A stretch of DNA of 64,000 nucleotides from Mycolicibacterium sp. GF69 (GCF_003284965.1 NZ_QMEW01000018.1:1-64000); one strand, 5' to 3'; positions 18,181 to 27,800 are shown, counted from the first letter of the stretch. Numbers and translations are program-made. The notes: a model not told the origin generated them from the sequence alone.

Positions 18181-18555
18181 TCACTCGCCGTAGGCCTTTT
18201 CGGGTTTTGGTGCGTGCCGCAGCATCGCGCGGATCTCTCCAATGCAGTCGCCGGTCAGATCAGCGATCGTCGTCAGAGTCTCACCATTGCCCTGCATGAG
18301 TTTGAGCGCCGCGCCGGCCTCGACGCGAAGGACTGCGCGCCGCTTGTTGGCCTCGGCCCGCACCTGATCGCGGAGCTGGGCAAGTCGTTCGCGCTCCCAC
18401 GTGTCCACCGTGGCCAGCTTGGTCTTGGCGACCATGTAGTTCGCCGCGTTCTCGATGTTGGCTCGCTCCCGTGCGGCACGGGCCTCGTTGGCGCGCCGGG
18501 TCGCTTCGCGCGCCCGCCTGCGGGCCTCCACCTTTGACGTTCCTGCTGTTGTCAT
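18181..18555 (-). CDS. Small Ala/Arg-rich coiled-coil protein, divergent partner of the relaxase
   Basis: 124 residues from ATG 18555; the frame is open further upstream but low in coding quality. Residues 5-85 are highly charged, helical Arg/Ala/Glu repeats (EARRRAREATRRANEARAAR) predicted to form a coiled coil. The C-terminus (TIADLTGDCIGEIRAMLRHA) looks like a small helix-turn-helix. It is divergent from the MobF relaxase across about 320 nt containing the oriT candidate. A role as an oriT-binding accessory or transfer regulator is inference. Confidence 0.7.
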   Translation of the reverse strand: MTTAGTSKVEARRRAREATRRANEARAARERANIENAANYMVAKTKLATVDTWERERLAQLRDQVRAEANKRRAVLRVEAGAALKLMQGNGETLTTIADLTGDCIGEIRAMLRHAPKPEKAYGE

Positions 18556-18792
18556 GGTCGGGACCTTAGAAGCCTGCGGGCCGAGCGGGCCACCACCACA
18601 GCCACATTCGCCATCGACCAATTTTTCACCGCCGCCCCTGCCGCACCACCGCACCTGACCCACCCACCGCTCAACCCCTCGCCTCCGCGCCGCCTCACAG
18701 CCCCCTCAGCTCACCCGCTCCACAGCCCCTTCCACGGCCCACCGACAGACCACACACCTCTTGCATCCAGGTTCGGATTCTGAGAGTTGTTT

Positions 18793-18821
18793 GAGAAAGC
18801 CATGTTTGGTAGTGGCTTCTC
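18793..18821 (+). other. Candidate oriT hairpin
   Basis: GAGAAAGCCA and TGGCTTCTC are complementary apart from one bulged base, around a 10-nt loop (18803-18812). It lies about 50 nt before the MobF relaxase start, in a 317-nt gap (18556-18872) between divergent mobilization genes. MOBF relaxases recognise such an inverted repeat and nick next to it. The remainder of the gap is C-rich on the plus strand with no gene. Confidence 0.45.
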
Positions 18822-18872
18822 GAGGCGGCGCAATCGTAGCGTGCGGCACATGTGGACCATTGGATGCACGCC

Positions 18873-21800
18873 ATGGTGATGACGCTGCACAAGTTGACCG
18901 CTGGGGATGGCTACCTGTATTTGGTGCGGCAAGTTGCCGCCGCGGACAGCACACAGCGTGGCCGCTCCACGCTGGCCGACTACTACTCCGCGAACGGCGA
19001 AGCGCCGGGACGGTGGCTGGGTCGCGGCCTGGCCGCGTTGTCTACCACCGGGCGTTGCGACGTGAGTACCGAAGCACGCGAGAGGATGTGGGCTGTCGAA
19101 GATGGTTCAGTCGTGAGTGAGGAGCAGATGCGCGCCCTCTACGGGGAAGGGCTGCACCCCAACGCCGACCGCATCATGAACCACGTCGCAGGACAAGGGC
19201 TTCGGGCCCAACACACCGCGGGACAGCTCGGGCACCGATTCCTGGTCCGCGACGGTGAACCCGAACTGGCCCGCCGACTGGCGGTGGCCTACCGCGAGCA
19301 CAACGCCGACGACGGCGCACGGTGGAACGCCAGCATCGACGCGCACGTCCGCGCAGAAATCCGCACCCGTGTCGCGAATGAACTGTTCAGTGAGCAGTAC
19401 GGTCGGGCTCCGGCTGATGATCGTGAGCTGTCGGGGTTCATCGCGCGCAACACCCGCGCAAGGACGACCGCCGTCGCCGGTTACGACCTGACGTTCTCGC
19501 CGGTGAAATCGGTATCGACGCTGTGGGCGATTGCACCGCGCGTGGTCTCTGAGCAGATCGAGGCTGCCCACGATGCCGCGGTCGCCGACGTCCTGGAGTG
19601 GTTGCAGGATCACGCCGCGTTCACTCGAGTGGGCGCTAATGGTGTCGCTCAGGTCGACACCGAAGGACTCATCGCCGCCGTCTTCACTCACCGTGACTCC
19701 CGCGCCGGTGACCCCGACCTCCATACCCATGTCGCAATCTCCAACAAGGTGTCCCACGTGGACGCCAACGGCGTGCGCCGCTGGCTCGCCCTCGACGGCC
19801 AACCACTGCACCGGGTCACCGTGGCGGCCTCGGAGTTGTACAACACCCGCCTGGAAGCCCACCTGATCGCCGCCCTCGGGGTGCGCTTCGTGGAAACCTC
19901 TCGCGGCCACGGCAAGCGGCCGGTGCGTGAGATCGACGGCGTCTCGCCGGAATTGATGTCGCGGTGGTCAAGTCGCCGCGCGATGATCAAAGCCCGCACC
20001 GCCACCCTGGCCACCCAATTTCAGGCCGACCACGGCCGCGAACCCACCCACGTCGAAATCGTCGCATTGGCTCAACAGGCGACCCTGGAAACCCGCGAGG
20101 ACAAGCATGAACCGCGGTCGCTGGCCGAGCAGCGTAAGACCTGGCGCGACCAAGCCGCCCAAGTTCTCGGCCGCAACGGTCTGCAGCAGATGCTGGCCGA
20201 CACTCTGGCAGAACCCCAACACACCCGGATGGACACCGCTATCGATGACCGGTGGGTACTGGCGCGCGCTGGCGAACTGATCGCCACCGTCAGCCACACA
20301 CGGTCGACGTGGCAGCGCCACCACGTGCGCGCCGAAGCCCTCCGAATGGTGCGCGCCCACGGGGTGGCGCACGATGGCGCACTCGTGCAGCGCCTCACCG
20401 AAACTGCACTGTCGGACGCCTTCTCGGTGCCCCATGCCCGCGTCGCCGACGCGGAGCGGGGCGAGCCCGTCGCGTTGCGTCGCCGCGATGGCGCCAGCAT
20501 CTACACCCGCCACGGTGTGCAGCTCTACACCAGCGGCGAAACGTTGGCCGCCGAACGACGTATCCTGGCCGCCGTCGGCCGCATGAACGGCCGCTGCGCC
20601 ACCGAACTCGATGTCGAACTCGCGCTGGCGGATTCGGCAGCGCGCGGCCGCACACTCAACCCCGGCCAGGCCGCCCTGGTGGCCGAGATGGCCACCAGTG
20701 GACGCCGGGTGGCGCTCGCCCTCGCCCCGGCCGGCACCGGCAAAACCACCGCCATGGCCGCACTGGCCGACGCGTGGCGCAACACCGGCGGCCACATCAT
20801 CGGACTGGCCCCGACCGCGGACGCGGCGATCGTGCTCGGCGAAGACCTCGGTGCACCCACCGACACCCTCGACAAGTACATGTGGTCTGCAGCCGTCGCC
20901 GGCACCGCGCGTCCCGACTGGTTCATCCGCATCAATCAGGACACGTTGATCGTGATCGATGAAGCCGGCAGAGCCTCGACCGCGGCCCTGGATGCGGTGA
21001 TCTGTGACGCTGTTCGTAAAGGCGCGAGCGTGCGCCTCGTCGGTGACGACGGGCAGTTGTCGTCGATCTCGGCCGGCGGCGTGCTGCGCGACATCGCTGA
21101 GGCCACCGATGCACTCACCCTCTCCGAAGTCGTGCGCTTCGCCTCCCCCGCCGAAGCTGCCGCCGGCCTGGCATTACACGACGCCGACCCCGCCGGCATT
21201 GCCTTCTATATCGACCACCACCGCATCCATGTCGGCACCGAGGACACCGCCGCCGACATGGCCTACCACGCCTGGCGAGCCGATCTGGCTGCTGGCGCAG
21301 ATTCCATCCTGCTCGCCCCCACCAACGACATCATCACTACACTCAATGCCCGCGCCCGAGCCGACCGACTCGCCGCCGATCCCGACGGCGCCAACACCCC
21401 TACGGTGGTGCTCGCCGACGGATTGGCCGCTAGCGTCGGCGACACCATCCGCACCCGCCGCAACGCACGCCGGATCCGCCTCGGGCGCACCGATTTCGTC
21501 CGCAACGGCTACCGCTTCACCATCACCGACGTCCTGCCCGACGGCGCGGTGCGAGCCCGCCATCTGCGCAGTGGACACATCATCACCCTGCCCGCCGACT
21601 ACCTCGCCGACCACGTCGCCCTCGGCTACGCCTCCACCATCGACTCCGCTCAAGGCCTGACCGTCGGGCGGCGCGACACCAGAGGCACCTGCCACATTGT
21701 CGGCTCCGACGTGCTCACCCGCCAGCACCTCTACGTCGCGCTCACTCGGGCCACCGATGAAAACCACCTCTACCTATCCACCGCCGAGGCCGAGCCGCAC

Positions 21801-24704
21801 CGGCTGCTGTCCCCCAAAGCCACCCACCCTTACACCGCCGTCGACGTCCTCACCCGCGCCCTGGCCCGCGACGGCGCACAGGTGTCCGCGACCACCGCCG
21901 CCCGTCAGGCGGCTGATCCCACCGTCCGGCTGCAGGCCGCCGCGGACATGTTCTACGACGCACTCGGCGCGGCGGCCGAAAACCATCTGGGACCCGGTGC
22001 CCGGGACCGCCTCAACGCGCTCGCCGACTCCGTGCTTCCGTCCCTGAGTACGCACCAAGCGTGGCCCGTCCTGCGCCGCAACCTCGCCGTCCTGGCGCTC
22101 GACGGCGCCGACGCCCATCAGCTGCTCCTCAACGCGCGGGCCAAGGGCGGCCTCGACGACGCCGCCGACCCGGCCGCCGTGCTGGATCACCGCATCGATC
22201 CCATTGGTACCCATTCCGCCGGCATCGGTGTCCTGCGGTGGCTACCCGCCATCCCCGCTGAACTGCGCGACGACCCGACGTGGGGCACCTACCTGACTGA
22301 TCGTGAAGGCCTCGTCAAAACACTTGCCGACGACATCCGCGCCCGGGCGACGGCCTGGACCAACGCGACCGCCCCCGCCTGGGCGCGCCCGCTGATCACC
22401 GTCAACCCGGCGCTGACCGCCGAGATCGCGGTCTTCCGCGCCGCCATGGGTGTTCCCGCGGCCGACACCCGCCTGACCGGCCCCCACCAATACCCGGTGC
22501 GGACCCGAGCCGTACAAGCCCTGCTGCACAAGCACGCCGCCGCCGGCATCGGCCAACGCAGCGCCGACACCACCCGCTGGAACGACCTCCTCGACGCCAT
22601 CGACCCACGCATCCGCGCCGATGCCTACTGGCCCCAACTGGCCGCCAACCTCGTTCACGCCGCCCGCGCTACCCCGGACCTGCGCCGCGTCATCACCACC
22701 GCTGCCCGCCGAGCACCGCTTCCCGACGAGCTACCCGCCTCAGCGTTGTGGTGGCGCATCGTCGGCGCACTCTCACCAAACGCCACTCTGGCCACCGCGC
22801 ATTCGCGGCTACGCCCGACCTGGATCTCCGACCTCGACGCCGTGTTCGGCACCGTGCTGGCCGAAACCATCGCCGCCGACCTCGCCTGGCCCGGCCTGGT
22901 CGCCGCCATCAATGCCGCCGACCCACACACCTGGACCCCGCGCGATCTGCTCCACCTCGCCGCCGAACACCTCGCCGACACCGACGATGAGGCCCACCCC
23001 CTCGCGCCCGGCGACTACGCCCAACTGATCACCTACACCGTCGATGCCTTCACCTACCGCCTACAGGCACGCCTGGGCACCGACTTGCGCGACGTCCCCC
23101 TTCCTGAGGACGCCCCGCCGGCCCCCGACGACGAAGCACTGTTCCCACCCGACCCCGAAAACCCCTACCCGGCAGCCGAACAGCACGCACCGTTCGACAT
23201 CGACATGCCCCTGCCGAAGGATCGGCACGTCTTCGAATGCGGGACAGGTCCCATCGAGGGACTCCAGTTCGAAGACCTCTCCGCGACTCGCCCCCCACGC
23301 GAATTACCCATCACCATGGACGTTTTCACCACACTGCGACAGGAATATCGAGAGGTCTGCAATACACTCGCGGTACTCGACGCCGACATCTCTGCCGGGA
23401 AGGGCCCCGCCCTACGCGCCGCCGCCCCGGACCTCCTGCGCATGCGACGCCAGGTCGACGCCGACCGCCCCTACGGCCTCGCCGTCACCGCCGTGGCAGC
23501 CCAATGGGACGACGCCGAGGCCGCCTACAACCACACCCTGCGCACCATCGAGCAGGCGCGTACACGCCTGACCACTTTGCAGGCCAATCCCGACGCAGAG
23601 GAACTCGACATCGCCTCCGCCCGCCAAGCCGTGGCCTTCTACACCAGCATGCTGCCCGAGCAGCCACCCTCAATGCAGTTTCAGCACGCGTTCGCCGACG
23701 CTCACGCCGCACGTACGGCGGCTGCGGGCGGCCACATCGTCACCGAACGCGACATCGCCGTCGCGCGCGCCGACGCGGAACGGGCCGACCTGATAGCCCG
23801 CACCCAGCTACGCGATCGCCGCGATACCCTTGGCCGCAAGATCGACCGCGCCGAACGCGACATCGCCACCGCCTTCGCTTCAGCCCAAACCGTCGCCGCA
23901 GACACCCTCGAAAGACTCTTGGACTCGGCCCGCTGCGAACTCGACCTGCTCCGTTCCGCCCGACGCATCGACGTCGAACGCGCACCCCTGACGATCCCCG
24001 AATCCGCACTAGCGGACCACAACCCGGTCATCGCCGCACGATTGAAAGCCCTCGCCGCGCAGCCCTACCGGCTCAGCTACACCCGCGCCGATAGCACCGA
24101 CCCCGACACCATCGCGGCACTACAGACGTTGCACGCCACGGCGAACAGCGGCCAACGAAAAGTGCTGTGGCTCAGTGTCACCGATGATCAAGCTCAAGCC
24201 GCGCAGGCTACTGGACTCGCCGACGCGAGCACCAGTATCGACCGCGCCCGAAAACTTCTCGGCGAACAGCTATGGTCACTTCGGCCGAATCTTTTCGTCG
24301 TCATCGATAACCCCGCCGCCGCCGACCCCGCAAAACTCGCCGCGATCACCGGCTACATCACCGCCCGCGACGCCCGCGCGATCATCCTCGATCCCGCCAA
24401 CGGCCAAGTCGGGCCCAGCACCCCCGCATTGCGTCTACTGGCGCAGACGATGCCCTGGACCACCCACCTAACCGCCACCGACACCACCCTCGAAAACCAC
24501 CGAGGCGCGCCAACCCCAGCGATCACATTGGCCGACCGACTCGGCCGTACCCACCTCAACGAATCCTGGCGCCAACTACTCACCCACTACGACACCACAG
24601 CCCGCGCCATCCGATCCGCCCACCGACTGCACCTCACCCTGACCTGGCGCGACCACACACGCAGCCGCGATGACCTCGACCAGTCGCTCGGCATAGATTA
24701 CTGA
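18873..24704 (+). CDS. traA: MobF-family relaxase-helicase, TraA type
   Basis: 1943 residues. It should nick oriT, covalently hold the DNA end and unwind it for transfer. Residues 1-300: TrwC relaxase domain with N-terminal Tyr residues (GDGYLYLVRQ, LADYYS), TFSPVKSVSTLW, and the three-His metal site (FTHRDS ... DLHTHVAISNK). About 600-1000: SF1 RecD-like helicase with Walker A (LAPAGTGKTTAMAAL, about 619) and Walker B (LIVIDEAGRAS, about 693), ending with TIDSAQGLTVGRRDT and YVALTRATDENHLY. About 1010-1943: long Ala/Arg/Asp-rich C-terminal extension. ATG 18873 is chosen because MVMTLHKLTAGDGY matches usual starts; ATG 18852 is possible. Confidence 0.92.
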   Translation: MVMTLHKLTAGDGYLYLVRQVAAADSTQRGRSTLADYYSANGEAPGRWLGRGLAALSTTGRCDVSTEARERMWAVEDGSVVSEEQMRALYGEGLHPNADRIMNHVAGQGLRAQHTAGQLGHRFLVRDGEPELARRLAVAYREHNADDGARWNASIDAHVRAEIRTRVANELFSEQYGRAPADDRELSGFIARNTRARTTAVAGYDLTFSPVKSVSTLWAIAPRVVSEQIEAAHDAAVADVLEWLQDHAAFTRVGANGVAQVDTEGLIAAVFTHRDSRAGDPDLHTHVAISNKVSHVDANGVRRWLALDGQPLHRVTVAASELYNTRLEAHLIAALGVRFVETSRGHGKRPVREIDGVSPELMSRWSSRRAMIKARTATLATQFQADHGREPTHVEIVALAQQATLETREDKHEPRSLAEQRKTWRDQAAQVLGRNGLQQMLADTLAEPQHTRMDTAIDDRWVLARAGELIATVSHTRSTWQRHHVRAEALRMVRAHGVAHDGALVQRLTETALSDAFSVPHARVADAERGEPVALRRRDGASIYTRHGVQLYTSGETLAAERRILAAVGRMNGRCATELDVELALADSAARGRTLNPGQAALVAEMATSGRRVALALAPAGTGKTTAMAALADAWRNTGGHIIGLAPTADAAIVLGEDLGAPTDTLDKYMWSAAVAGTARPDWFIRINQDTLIVIDEAGRASTAALDAVICDAVRKGASVRLVGDDGQLSSISAGGVLRDIAEATDALTLSEVVRFASPAEAAAGLALHDADPAGIAFYIDHHRIHVGTEDTAADMAYHAWRADLAAGADSILLAPTNDIITTLNARARADRLAADPDGANTPTVVLADGLAASVGDTIRTRRNARRIRLGRTDFVRNGYRFTITDVLPDGAVRARHLRSGHIITLPADYLADHVALGYASTIDSAQGLTVGRRDTRGTCHIVGSDVLTRQHLYVALTRATDENHLYLSTAEAEPHRLLSPKATHPYTAVDVLTRALARDGAQVSATTAARQAADPTVRLQAAADMFYDALGAAAENHLGPGARDRLNALADSVLPSLSTHQAWPVLRRNLAVLALDGADAHQLLLNARAKGGLDDAADPAAVLDHRIDPIGTHSAGIGVLRWLPAIPAELRDDPTWGTYLTDREGLVKTLADDIRARATAWTNATAPAWARPLITVNPALTAEIAVFRAAMGVPAADTRLTGPHQYPVRTRAVQALLHKHAAAGIGQRSADTTRWNDLLDAIDPRIRADAYWPQLAANLVHAARATPDLRRVITTAARRAPLPDELPASALWWRIVGALSPNATLATAHSRLRPTWISDLDAVFGTVLAETIAADLAWPGLVAAINAADPHTWTPRDLLHLAAEHLADTDDEAHPLAPGDYAQLITYTVDAFTYRLQARLGTDLRDVPLPEDAPPAPDDEALFPPDPENPYPAAEQHAPFDIDMPLPKDRHVFECGTGPIEGLQFEDLSATRPPRELPITMDVFTTLRQEYREVCNTLAVLDADISAGKGPALRAAAPDLLRMRRQVDADRPYGLAVTAVAAQWDDAEAAYNHTLRTIEQARTRLTTLQANPDAEELDIASARQAVAFYTSMLPEQPPSMQFQHAFADAHAARTAAAGGHIVTERDIAVARADAERADLIARTQLRDRRDTLGRKIDRAERDIATAFASAQTVAADTLERLLDSARCELDLLRSARRIDVERAPLTIPESALADHNPVIAARLKALAAQPYRLSYTRADSTDPDTIAALQTLHATANSGQRKVLWLSVTDDQAQAAQATGLADASTSIDRARKLLGEQLWSLRPNLFVVIDNPAAADPAKLAAITGYITARDARAIILDPANGQVGPSTPALRLLAQTMPWTTHLTATDTTLENHRGAPTPAITLADRLGRTHLNESWRQLLTHYDTTARAIRSAHRLHLTLTWRDHTRSRDDLDQSLGIDY

Positions 24705-24833
24705 CGCGAAAGGCATTCCCGTCAAACGGCATCGATGTAGGGCCAGCGTTTCCTCCGCTGCTGCCGCCAGGATCGCGCGTAACCTCAATACCAGGGAGTC
24801 GCCCGTCCCTGCAGCTCTCAGGAGGGCAGACCA

Positions 24834-25268
24834 ATGAGCCGACGAATCCGACCTCAGGTGGCGACGAGTCTACGACGGATCCGCGCCTGCAACATCGAAT
24901 CCATGCCACTCGAGACCGACCCGAGCATCCTTCACGCCGTCCAGACGGTCTACACCACAGACCTGGGGCTGCCCGAAGAGTGGACTGACGCACAGCGCAC
25001 AGAGTTCATCGCCGACGAAGCCGACAAGATCACCTGGATGGGTCGGGCCCAAGCCAGCACCCTCGGCGATCAGAGCGTCGAGCAATGGACTCGTCGGCAC
25101 GACGGCCGTGCCCCCGACCCAGGGGTTCTGAGCGCGTTGAGAATCGCGGCACGAGCCCGAGCGCTTCACGTCGTTCTAAGTACCGAGCTTTACGAACTCA
25201 TCACCCCAGACACCGAAGACGGAAACCCGGATCAAGTAGGTCAGCATCATGATGACTGGCGAGCGTAA
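24834..25268 (+). CDS. Conserved-type hypothetical protein downstream of relaxase
   Basis: 144 residues, ATG preceded by AGGAGG with 8-nt spacing, 130 nt after traA. The N-terminus is basic (SRRIRPQVATSLRRI), followed by an acidic helical protein (VQTVYTTDLGLPEEWTDAQR, EFIADEADKITWMGRAQAS). No known domain recognised and no membrane segment. ATG 24903 (MPLETDPSIL) is an alternative start. Position suggests a mobilization accessory or a helper of the relaxase. Confidence 0.65.
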   Translation: MSRRIRPQVATSLRRIRACNIESMPLETDPSILHAVQTVYTTDLGLPEEWTDAQRTEFIADEADKITWMGRAQASTLGDQSVEQWTRRHDGRAPDPGVLSALRIAARARALHVVLSTELYELITPDTEDGNPDQVGQHHDDWRA

Positions 25269-25806
25269 CTCTGAAATTCTCATGACGTCGATGCGCACTA
25301 ATCGTTCGCGAATGGCAGCGAGACGCAATGCCTGAGACTAGTTGATGTGAAATTTTTATGAGCTGACTCTTAATCAGCGGGTCCAGGGCCTCGAAATAAT
25401 TGGCGGTGCACGGGAGGCACAATTTGACGCTCACGCGCCACGCGTTCAAATGAGAGTACGCGGGTGGATTCTAACCCGGCCATGCCGCGAATTCATAGAA
25501 GACAGCTGGCAGAAAGGGCAGCAAGAATCCGCTGGCGCTGTTTCGGAACCCTATTGAACTTCAACAAACAACTCTCACCGTAGCGAGGAGTACGTTGTCG
25601 CCTTTTTGTCTCGATCTAGTGCGGACAAAGGACGAAATCCGGGTTCTCTCAGGTATTTCGGAACAATCATGCTTCTAGTAGTGGACTCGGCTCGGCGACC
25701 GTCATATTTTGGAAGAGGCTGAGCGGGCATTCCGAAGGACTCGCAAAGCCACCAGTGAAGGCAAGGCGATCCTCCGCCTTGGAGAACCGTGAGGAGGTGA
25801 ATAGCG
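25269..25806. other. AT-richer intergenic region with a tRNA-Lys-like anticodon arm
   Basis: 538 nt, less GC-rich than its surroundings. 25362-25378 forms a perfect tRNA-type anticodon stem-loop, GCTGA-CTCTTAA-TCAGC, with a CUU (Lys) anticodon and tRNA-like flanks, but no acceptor or T arm can be folded. A 27-codon TTG frame after GAGGAG near 25593 is too weak to call. No other gene. Confidence 0.45.
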
Positions 25807-25989
25807 TTGACTCTTAGTCCTTTCGATGATTTACCCTTCCTGCTGCCAGTGCCCCGCGCCGCGGTGCTGTTGGGTATCAGCCGCGCTTCGGCGTATCGGC
25901 TCGTGGCTACCGGCGAACTGCCGTCGAGACGGCTTGGCGGGCGCGTTTATGTCGTTACCGCGGAACTGCGTCAGATTGTTGCGGCATAA
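25807..25989 (+). CDS. xis: Excisionase/HTH DNA-binding protein
   Basis: 60 residues, almost entirely a winged-HTH of the excisionase (AlpA/MerR-like) type: VPRAAVLLGISRASAYRLVA, TGELPSRRLGGRVYV. TTG start 9 nt after a strong AGGAGG. It lies about 500 nt before the integrase on the same strand, as in actinobacterial integrative elements. It probably bends DNA at att for excision and may regulate int. No other role can be excluded from sequence alone. Confidence 0.85.
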   Translation: MTLSPFDDLPFLLPVPRAAVLLGISRASAYRLVATGELPSRRLGGRVYVVTAELRQIVAA

Positions 25990-26115
25990 TCGAACTGACC
26001 GTCGCCGTGGTGCGTACCGCTTAGGTCGAGTGCGACCCTTGGTACGCGCCGGGTTCGCACTCGATGGAACCGACCATCCACGGTCTGGCCCAGACGCCCC
26101 AAAGGAATTGAACAA

Positions 26116-26226
26116 ATGTGGATCCAGAGATCAGTCCCGCATCGGACAAGCTGCAGCCCGGTCGAGATAGCTCACCCGTCGAACCGAGTCGATCACCTGA
26201 CGTTGAGCCAAAAACCGTGCCTGAAC
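26116..26226 (+). CDS. Possible 36-residue ORF between xis and int
   Basis: ATG 26116 follows AAAGGA with 9-nt spacing and opens 36 codons ending in TGA at 26224-26226. The peptide (starts MWIQRSVPHR) has no recognisable feature. A second frame from GTG 26118 uses the same ribosome binding site. Weak call. Confidence 0.2.
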
Positions 26227-26266
26227 TGACGTCTCAGGCAGACATTGGCACTCGACCGGACGGGTC

Positions 26267-26488
26267 GTGCGAGCGCCAGCGCTTCACTTGCTTTCGCAGA
26301 ATCTCGTTCGAGTACCGCGAAGTTACGACCGAGGTTGCGGCAGCCAGGCGATTATCCGATCCGACAGCCCTGACGGCAGCCGGAAGAATGAGCGAAACAG
26401 GCGCGCCTGTTCGGCTACGACCAGGTGCCGCGGACAGAAGACCGGCAGCAAGAACAAGAACCCTCGGCGCCAAGGAGAACTCAGGTGA
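26267..26488 (+). CDS. Possible small basic ORF overlapping the integrase start
   Basis: 73 codons from GTG 26267, ending in TGA that overlaps the integrase GTG (GTGA). The C-terminus is Lys/Arg/Asn-rich with two Cys (ACSATTRCRGQKTGSKNKN). Translational coupling into int is the main argument. No family recognised and no ribosome binding site seen. Confidence 0.25.
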   Translation: MRAPALHLLSQNLVRVPRSYDRGCGSQAIIRSDSPDGSRKNERNRRACSATTRCRGQKTGSKNKNPRRQGELR

Positions 26489-27675
26489 ACGACGCGCAAT
26501 CTACACGTCCGCCCCAGACGCGCGGCGAACGGACCGACAGCTCGATCAAGCGACTGCCCAGCGGCGCTGGCTGGCGGGCGCGGCCCACACTCGGGACCGA
26601 TCCAGTGACCGGCAAGCAGGTCAGGCCCACCAAAGTGTTCGCCACCAAGAAGGCTGCTGTCGATTGGGTGACCGAGCAGCGCCAGCAGTGGAGCTCGTCG
26701 ACGTGGGCGCCGAAGTCGACGCGAACCTTCGACGAGGTCGCCGATCACTGGCTGACCGTGCGGGAAGCAAACCCATCGATCGGGCCGAATACCGTTCGCG
26801 CTGACCGGGAATCGCTGGCCTACGCCCGCCGGGCCTTCGGCGCGGTCCAGGTGCAGAAACTCACCCCGGCGGCGCTTGCCGACTGGTCGGCCGCCCTGAA
26901 GGGTAAGGACGGCAACTCGCTGGCGCCGGCCACCAAGCGGCGCGCCATCATCCGACTGAAATCCGTGATGGCTCATGCCCGCAAGATGCGCTGGCTCACC
27001 TACGATCCCGCCGCCGAGCTCGAGTCACCAGAACAGAAGTCGATCACCGCTACCGCCGCCGCCGATATCTGGACTCCCGACCAAATGGGCAAGTTCCTCG
27101 ACCACGTCGCCGCGCACCGGCTTGGCGGCTGCTTCGCGCTCACGCTCCTCGGGCTGCGCCGCGAGGAAGTCGGCGGGTTGCGATGGTGCGACATCGACCT
27201 CGGCAGCGGCGCGCTGCGGATCCGTCGGGCCCGCGTCGATGTCAACGGTAAAGACACCATCGTTTCGACGAAGACCGACAGGTCGGCGCGAGAGTTGCCG
27301 CTGCCGCCGCGCGAGTTGACGATGATTAGGGCGATGCGGACCGTGCATCTGCGTGAGCGCCTAGCCGTCGGGCGGCCGTTGACTGACGACGACCTGCTGC
27401 TGTCGCGGACCGACAGCACGTGGCTGCCCGTGCGCGACTACTCCCGCGAGTTCGCCGTCCAGCGAAAGGCCGCCGGACTCAAGGCGATCACGCTGGGCAA
27501 GCTGCGGCACTCGAACATCTCACGTATGCGCGCGGCGGGCGTCGCCGCCGATGTCGTCGCCGCCTGGCACGGCCACACCGAGCGGATGACACAGGCGGTC
27601 TACGGGCGAGTGACTGATCAACGCCTAACTGCCGCGTCGGCGGTGTTCGCCCCACCAGCCATAGGACAGAACTAG
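26485..27675 (+). CDS. int: Tyrosine recombinase/phage-type integrase
   Basis: 396 residues; GTG 26485 has AAGGAG 7 nt upstream. N-terminal AP2-like arm-binding part (SIKRLPSGAGWRARPTLG), SAM-like core-binding domain (TFDEVADHWLTVRE to about 190), and catalytic domain with Arg in LLGLRREEVGGLRW, HxxR-type LRHSNISRMRAAG, then WHGHTERMTQAVYGRV with the nucleophilic Tyr near residue 373. It lies 80 nt from the 3' end of a tRNA-Ala gene, the expected insertion site. Very likely active in integrating this element. Confidence 0.93.
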   Translation: MNDAQSTRPPQTRGERTDSSIKRLPSGAGWRARPTLGTDPVTGKQVRPTKVFATKKAAVDWVTEQRQQWSSSTWAPKSTRTFDEVADHWLTVREANPSIGPNTVRADRESLAYARRAFGAVQVQKLTPAALADWSAALKGKDGNSLAPATKRRAIIRLKSVMAHARKMRWLTYDPAAELESPEQKSITATAAADIWTPDQMGKFLDHVAAHRLGGCFALTLLGLRREEVGGLRWCDIDLGSGALRIRRARVDVNGKDTIVSTKTDRSARELPLPPRELTMIRAMRTVHLRERLAVGRPLTDDDLLLSRTDSTWLPVRDYSREFAVQRKAAGLKAITLGKLRHSNISRMRAAGVAADVVAAWHGHTERMTQAVYGRVTDQRLTAASAVFAPPAIGQN

Positions 27676-27754
27676 GACAAGCTGCCGAAGCGATGAGCTT
27701 CCAGCGAACCAGACAAGTGGGTACATCAGAGTTCAGAGCCGTACGGTGTCTAAG

Positions 27755-27800
27755 TGGAGCTAACGGGATTCGAACCCGTGACCCCCACACTGCCAGTGTG
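27755..27800 (-). other. Probable attachment site in the tRNA-Ala 3' half
   Basis: The integrase ends 80 nt away and faces the 3' end of an intact tRNA gene. Tyrosine integrases of actinobacterial elements commonly use the T-arm to anticodon region as the core. No second copy was noticed elsewhere in the window, so the core length is unknown. Confidence 0.45.

Larger units (their letters stand above)
1..27754. mobile_element. Integrated mobilizable element (right part), copper/metal-resistance cargo
   Basis: The right boundary is set by a tRNA-Ala gene. Immediately inside it lie a tyrosine integrase, an excisionase-type HTH protein, a MobF relaxase and a candidate oriT. IS remnants and metal-handling cargo fill the rest. 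No type IV secretion genes or coupling protein are visible, so within the window it looks like an integrative mobilizable element, though a conjugation module could lie to the left. I saw no second copy of the tRNA 3' end, so the left boundary is inferred to be outside the window. It is also possible that only the 16.6-27.7 kb part belongs to this integrase and that the metal genes belong to an older neighbouring island. Confidence 0.55.

Noticed and set aside
26118..26804. 228-codon frame reading into the integrase
   Set aside because: Its second half is out of frame with the integrase coding region; composition changes at 26480.
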